DNA of 64,000 bases from Rhynchosporium graminicola (lineage: Eukaryota > Ascomycota > Leotiomycetes > Helotiales > Ploettnerulaceae): the NCBI GenBank assembly GCA_900074885.1, contig FJUW01000015.1, positions 663,906 through 727,905 of the forward strand, in the 5' to 3' direction. Shown here piece after piece: positions 60,184-64,000 of the stretch. The position numbers were made by a program, and so were the translations under genes. Each line of letters opens with the position of its first letter. The first letter of the stretch is position 1. The notes beneath the pieces are model-generated. The model was given only the letters and a program-made list of their open reading frames with translations. It was not told where the DNA came from and searched no databases.

Positions 60184-61956
60184 CTACTTCTTTGTGTACT
60201 CCTCGGGACCAATCATCAACTCTGGCTTGACAAGTCTGTCAAAGTCTTCCTCGCTGAGCGCCTTCAGCTCCATTGCTGACTCCTTCAGTGTCAAGCCTTT
60301 CTTGTGAGCATTCTTTGCTACCTTACTTGCCATGTCGTATCCGATCAGGGGATTTAGGCATGTGACCAACATCAAACTAGACCTGTATTAGCACCAAGTC
60401 AACTCCATGAGATGGGAATTTGACTTACGATTCCGTCATGATGCTCTTGATCTTATCCTCATTAGCCTGAAGACCAACCACCAGGTTCTTCTCAAAACTC
60501 TTCATGCCGTCAGTGAGAATGCGCACGCTGTGCAACAGATTCCGGATGATCAGGGGCTTGAAAACGTTCAACTCGAATTGTCCGTTCATGCCACCAATAG
60601 TAGTTGCGGCATGGTTTCCAATGACCTGCGCGCAAACCATTGTCAAAGCTTCGCATTGAGTGGGGTTGACCTTTCCTGGCATGATACTGCTTCCAGGCTC
60701 GTTTTCTGGCAGAGCCAATTCTCCGAGTCCGCAACGTGGTCCAGATCCAAGATATCTGATGTCTTGTGCAATCTTGAAAAGCGAGGATGCGAGTGTGTTC
60801 AAGGAACCTGAAGCCTGCACACATGCATCGTGTGCTGCCAGCGACTCAAACTTGTTTGGAGCAGTCTTAAACTCCGTCCCGGTCATCTTGGAAACTTCAG
60901 AAGCAATTGCCTCTGCGAAACCTTTGTACGTATTGATACCAGTTCCAACGGCAGTTCCACCTTGAGCTAGCAGACGGAGATCTGGTAAAGAAGACTCAAC
61001 ACGCTTGATGCCAAAATCGAGTTGGGCGACGTATCCGGAGAACTCTTGGGCAAGAGTCAACGGTGTAGCATCCTGCAAATGTGTACGTCCAATCTTAATA
61101 ATCTTCTTGGCCTCAAATTCATCGACCTTGGCCTGCAGGGCATCGCGGAGCGACTTGATAGCTGGAACAAGCTCCTGTTCGATCTCGAGGACTGCCGCGA
61201 TATGCATAACCGTAGGGAAGGTATCGTTCGAGGAGGCACTCATGTTAACATGGTCGTTAGGGTGAACCGGCTTCTTGCTGCCCATCTTTCCGCCCAAAAT
61301 CTCAATAGCACGATTCGAGATAACTTCGTTGGCGTTCATGTTCGATTGTGTACCGGATCCAGTCTGCCAAACGACAAGCGGGAAATGGTCGATGAGCTTG
61401 AGGGAAGCTACTTCAGCAGCAGCTTCTTGAATAGCTTTGCCAACCTTTGGGTCTGTCGAAATCGTAAGCGCAATGTCCAGTGAACGTCTCAAGTTAGTGT
61501 ACCAAGTCCAAATTGCATGTTGACAGTTGCAGCAGCGCCCTTTAAAATACCGAAAGCCTTGACAATCGGAGGGGGCATGCGATCTTGGGGCTGGTTGATC
61601 TTGAAGTTTTCCAGCGACCGTTCGGTTTGAGCTCCCCAGTATCTGTCTGCTGGTACATGTACCTCTCCAAAAGCATCTGTCTCTGCCCGCGTAGCTGCCA
61701 TTTTGTATGAAGTTGCGTGGAAGTTTCGTAGGAATCGGGACTGAAGGGATTGTGAGTCTTTTGCTCGCGCGGTGCAGGATAGAGCAGAACGGCTGGTATG
61801 TATAGACCGGCAGTTGGTAGATGAAGAATAAGAGGGGAGGGGTCTGAGAGCTGTAAATGAGGGGTTCGACGATAGTTGAAAGGAAGCTCCTGCCCTCGGT
61901 CTGGCAGGTGACGCTGCGAGGACGGAGCTGCTTCCCCGTGCCGATCGAAGCATCAT
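60184..61956 (-). CDS. fum1: fumarate hydratase, class II (556 aa)
   Basis: Three exons on minus: 61956-61503, 61452-60429 and 60376-60184 (introns 50 and 52 bp). The enzyme interconverts fumarate and L-malate in the citric-acid cycle, and in the cytosol also serves fumarate clearance and the DNA-damage response. An N-terminal extension of about 85 residues, Arg/Ser/Ala-rich with no acidic run, is a mitochondrial presequence. An internal Met ([14 protein letters not shown], residue 86, position 61701) would give a leaderless cytosolic form. Catalytic signatures are complete: [10 protein letters not shown] (about 182-191), [25 protein letters not shown], and [11 protein letters not shown] (405-415). 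Intron 2 ends in two acceptors six bases apart; the second gives the canonical [11 protein letters not shown]. The family and activity are secure. Confidence 0.97.
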
Positions 61957-63484
61957 GATAATATTTCACTCCAGTAGGTATCGCAGGTCGCAAATTCTGC
62001 CAATTGACGACCCGGCTATTGATGAAGATGTATCGGGGTGTTAATTGATGATAAGCAGCGTGTGTAAGGCGTGGAGATGGTTTATGGTTTACACATTTCA
62101 AAGAAAATTGTCCCAAGCTTCAGGACCCCGGATGACGCGAAGTCGGGCAGGAAGGATCCGGCACGGGATTTCCCGCTGTGACAACATCCTTCATAGCCCG
62201 TCAATGGCGGCCCAATTATCAACACATTGATAATGTTGACAGACAATCGAGCATCCAAGACAATAGCATAACAGCGTATATTACCACGCTATAACCATTC
62301 AGGTAATCAACAACAAATCTCCTAAAATTCACTCTCGAAATTTGCGGCGTGCAACAAACCATTTTAAAAGAATTATACTATCCCAGATTAGGAAATCAAC
62401 AATGAGATTATGTACTCGCTCTCAGAAGACGCGACGTACTATAAAGCAGCACATAATTATTTATGTCAGAGCTAGCTAGATTCAGGGTACTCTAGCCATA
62501 GATGTATGACTATGTCGACCTTAATTTGCAAGTCACGACTCCTTCGTTCCTCACTTCTCGTTACATCAGAAGATGCAATCTGAGATTATGTTACTTTTAA
62601 GCCCTCAAGTATGATAGAAACTCCAGTTTCAAGACAGGCGTATCCGCATGAAATAAGCATAAGCATAAGGTTCACTACTATATTGCAGCGCTCGGCTTTG
62701 CACCACCCCATTTCACAACCCGAAATGGTCACCAAGTAAACAACATTAAGCGAGTTCAACCACTTCGATCCGATGGATTGCGGATCTCCGATACCAGAGC
62801 TGCTAGTTGGTCACTCAGCCTATATCCCTTGTTTGTTCTCACTTGGAAGCTCGAATGGGTTTGTTTGAGACCCGGGGTTTGGCGACGGGCGACTGCATGC
62901 TTTTATCCATCCTCTATCCGTCATCATCGTTGGACGCACTACAAGTTTCTGAGGTGTTGAGACCAGGAAATGTATGAACTGATTCAATGAAAGGTGCGGC
63001 ATGAGGATGGAAGCAAAACTGATGCCGGACAGAGAAAGAGAGGGGCTTAAGCGAGTCGCTACTGTAGTAAGCGACCTTGACACACGCTCCTGTGTGTTTA
63101 AACCCCACAAAAGCCTTATTTCTAGCTGGAAGCTGTATTACGTGTCGATAGGTTGATATCGGGGTTTTTTTTTTGATGGGAAAGCGGATTGTGCATCTAC
63201 AAGTGATTTACAATAAGGGAGGACATGGACTGTTCACGAACTCACGGGACAATGTAGATGCACGTAGATACTTCTGTGGCTTCATCTTTCGACCACCATC
63301 ACGAGCCAATGCGTTAGTGGTAGTAACAATACTCCATCCGTGCATTACCTTACGCCAGTAAAATGCCTGGTTCTCCTGTAGATCCCGAATCTATGCTATG
63401 CTTGTAGTGTCTAAATCACTCTCGCCACCAAGTCCTAGCCTGGACTAATATGCAATAATGATACTATAGAAGAAAACGTAAATC
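61957..63484. other. intergenic upstream of fumarase
   Basis: About 1.5 kb including the fumarase promoter and the 3' region of the partial gene to the right. Frames near 62778-63110 are antisense pairs without domains. No RNA gene was seen. Confidence 0.45.
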
Positions 63485-64000
63485 CTAATTTCTTTTGGGA
63501 GGCTTGCGCTGGATGAAAGGATCGGCTGCTGGTTTCGGGCGTCGAGGTGGAGGAACAAGTCCTGTCGGTCGAGGCCGAGTGCCATTTGTTGACTTCTTGG
63601 CTTGTTGCTCCCGTAGAGCAGCCTCGATAGAGGACTCAGCAGGGGGAGGAGTTGTATATGCCTGAAATTGTTAGCTACTCGATCACCTGAAATCAGCTCG
63701 AGAATGTGCAAATGTCCTACCTTTTTGGACGGTCCCTGCTCGTCCTTGATATCCGACTCCCGTGGTCTCTTGGCATGGTTCCCTTCGGTACTATTGCCAG
63801 GAGGAGCAGGCTTGCGGATTCCCGGCTTGATTCCTAGGAGGCCTTGAGGTCTGTTACTAGAATTTACTACAGTATTGACATTTTCAGCTACCGATGACTT
63901 CTGCGAGTTGGAAGGATCGGGTGCGTCCATCATGTCAACATCTTTGCTCTCGTCTTCCACCTTGGGCCGAGTTGGGAAATTGCCATCAGTCGGGGAAGGA
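63485..64000 (-). CDS. C-terminal part of an unidentified disordered protein (5' end outside window)
   Basis: Two exons on minus: from the window edge to 63721 and 63661-63485, joined over a 59-bp intron (GTAGGA donor, GCTAAC branch, CAG acceptor). The frame is open at the window edge, so the start lies beyond 64000. The visible part is about 150 residues, low complexity: acidic (VEDESKDVDMMDAPDPS), then Pro/Lys/Arg-rich (GIKPGIRKPAPPG, HAKRPRESD), ending PPPRRPKPAADPFIQRKPPKRN. Bipartite basic stretches suggest a nuclear protein. I do not recognise the family. Confidence 0.7.

Noticed and set aside
60425..62116. Single 563-codon minus frame covering fumarase exon 2 and extending upstream
   Set aside because: Its upstream part lacks the conserved fumarase N-terminal domain. 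The real exon 1 lies in another frame and is joined by a 50-bp intron.

Overview
This is a nuclear window from a filamentous ascomycete, probably Leotiomycetes/Helotiales. The basis is fungal gene architecture: introns mostly of 46-59 bp with GTAAGT-like donors and CTAAC branch points. It also carries several 2EXR-domain genes, a family expanded in that class, and long gene-poor spacers. The lineage is an inference from gene families, not a database match.

Left part (0-12 kb): accessory and fast-evolving. A 2EXR gene (386-1492, minus) is followed by an eroded 2EXR copy (2577-2918), then a tandem pair of tiny cysteine/lysine-rich proteins (4427-4627 and spliced 5521-5866) whose promoters are also duplicated. 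A three-exon DHA1-type MFS transporter (6312-7882, minus), another intact 2EXR gene (9289-10017, plus) and an intron-containing tRNA gene (about 10657-10803, minus) come next. A 539-bp non-autonomous hAT-like element with an exact 8-bp target duplication lies at 12224-12762.

Middle (12.8-32.4 kb): a gene-poor spacer ends in a dense run of microsatellites. This includes 27 perfect units of GGCCCC (GGGGCC on the other strand), the same hexanucleotide as the human C9orf72 repeat. It sits about 1.2 kb before a Pcl/Pho80-type cyclin gene (22340-24474, plus). After the cyclin come two more 2EXR loci, one frameshifted and one with a premature stop, and a type-B carboxylesterase remnant. A secreted, probably GPI-anchored pepsin-fold protein lacking recognisable catalytic Asp motifs follows (30884-32368).

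Right part (33-64 kb): conserved housekeeping and cell-cycle genes. SMC5 (33036-36656, minus, 5 exons) is divergent from a Gin4/Hsl1/Nim1-type kinase (38304-42280, plus, 5 exons). A C2H2 zinc-finger regulator resembling MtfA (46448-47823, minus) is followed by a 12-kb stretch with no recognisable gene. Then come mitochondrial/cytosolic class II fumarase (60184-61956, minus, 3 exons) and the C-terminal part of an unidentified disordered protein running off the window (63485-64000, minus).

The genes do not form a biosynthetic cluster. The cyclin, the morphogenesis-checkpoint kinase and SMC5 share a cell-cycle/genome-maintenance theme, but nothing in the sequence shows that they act together. 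Splice structures were deduced by hand and checked only for reading-frame consistency.
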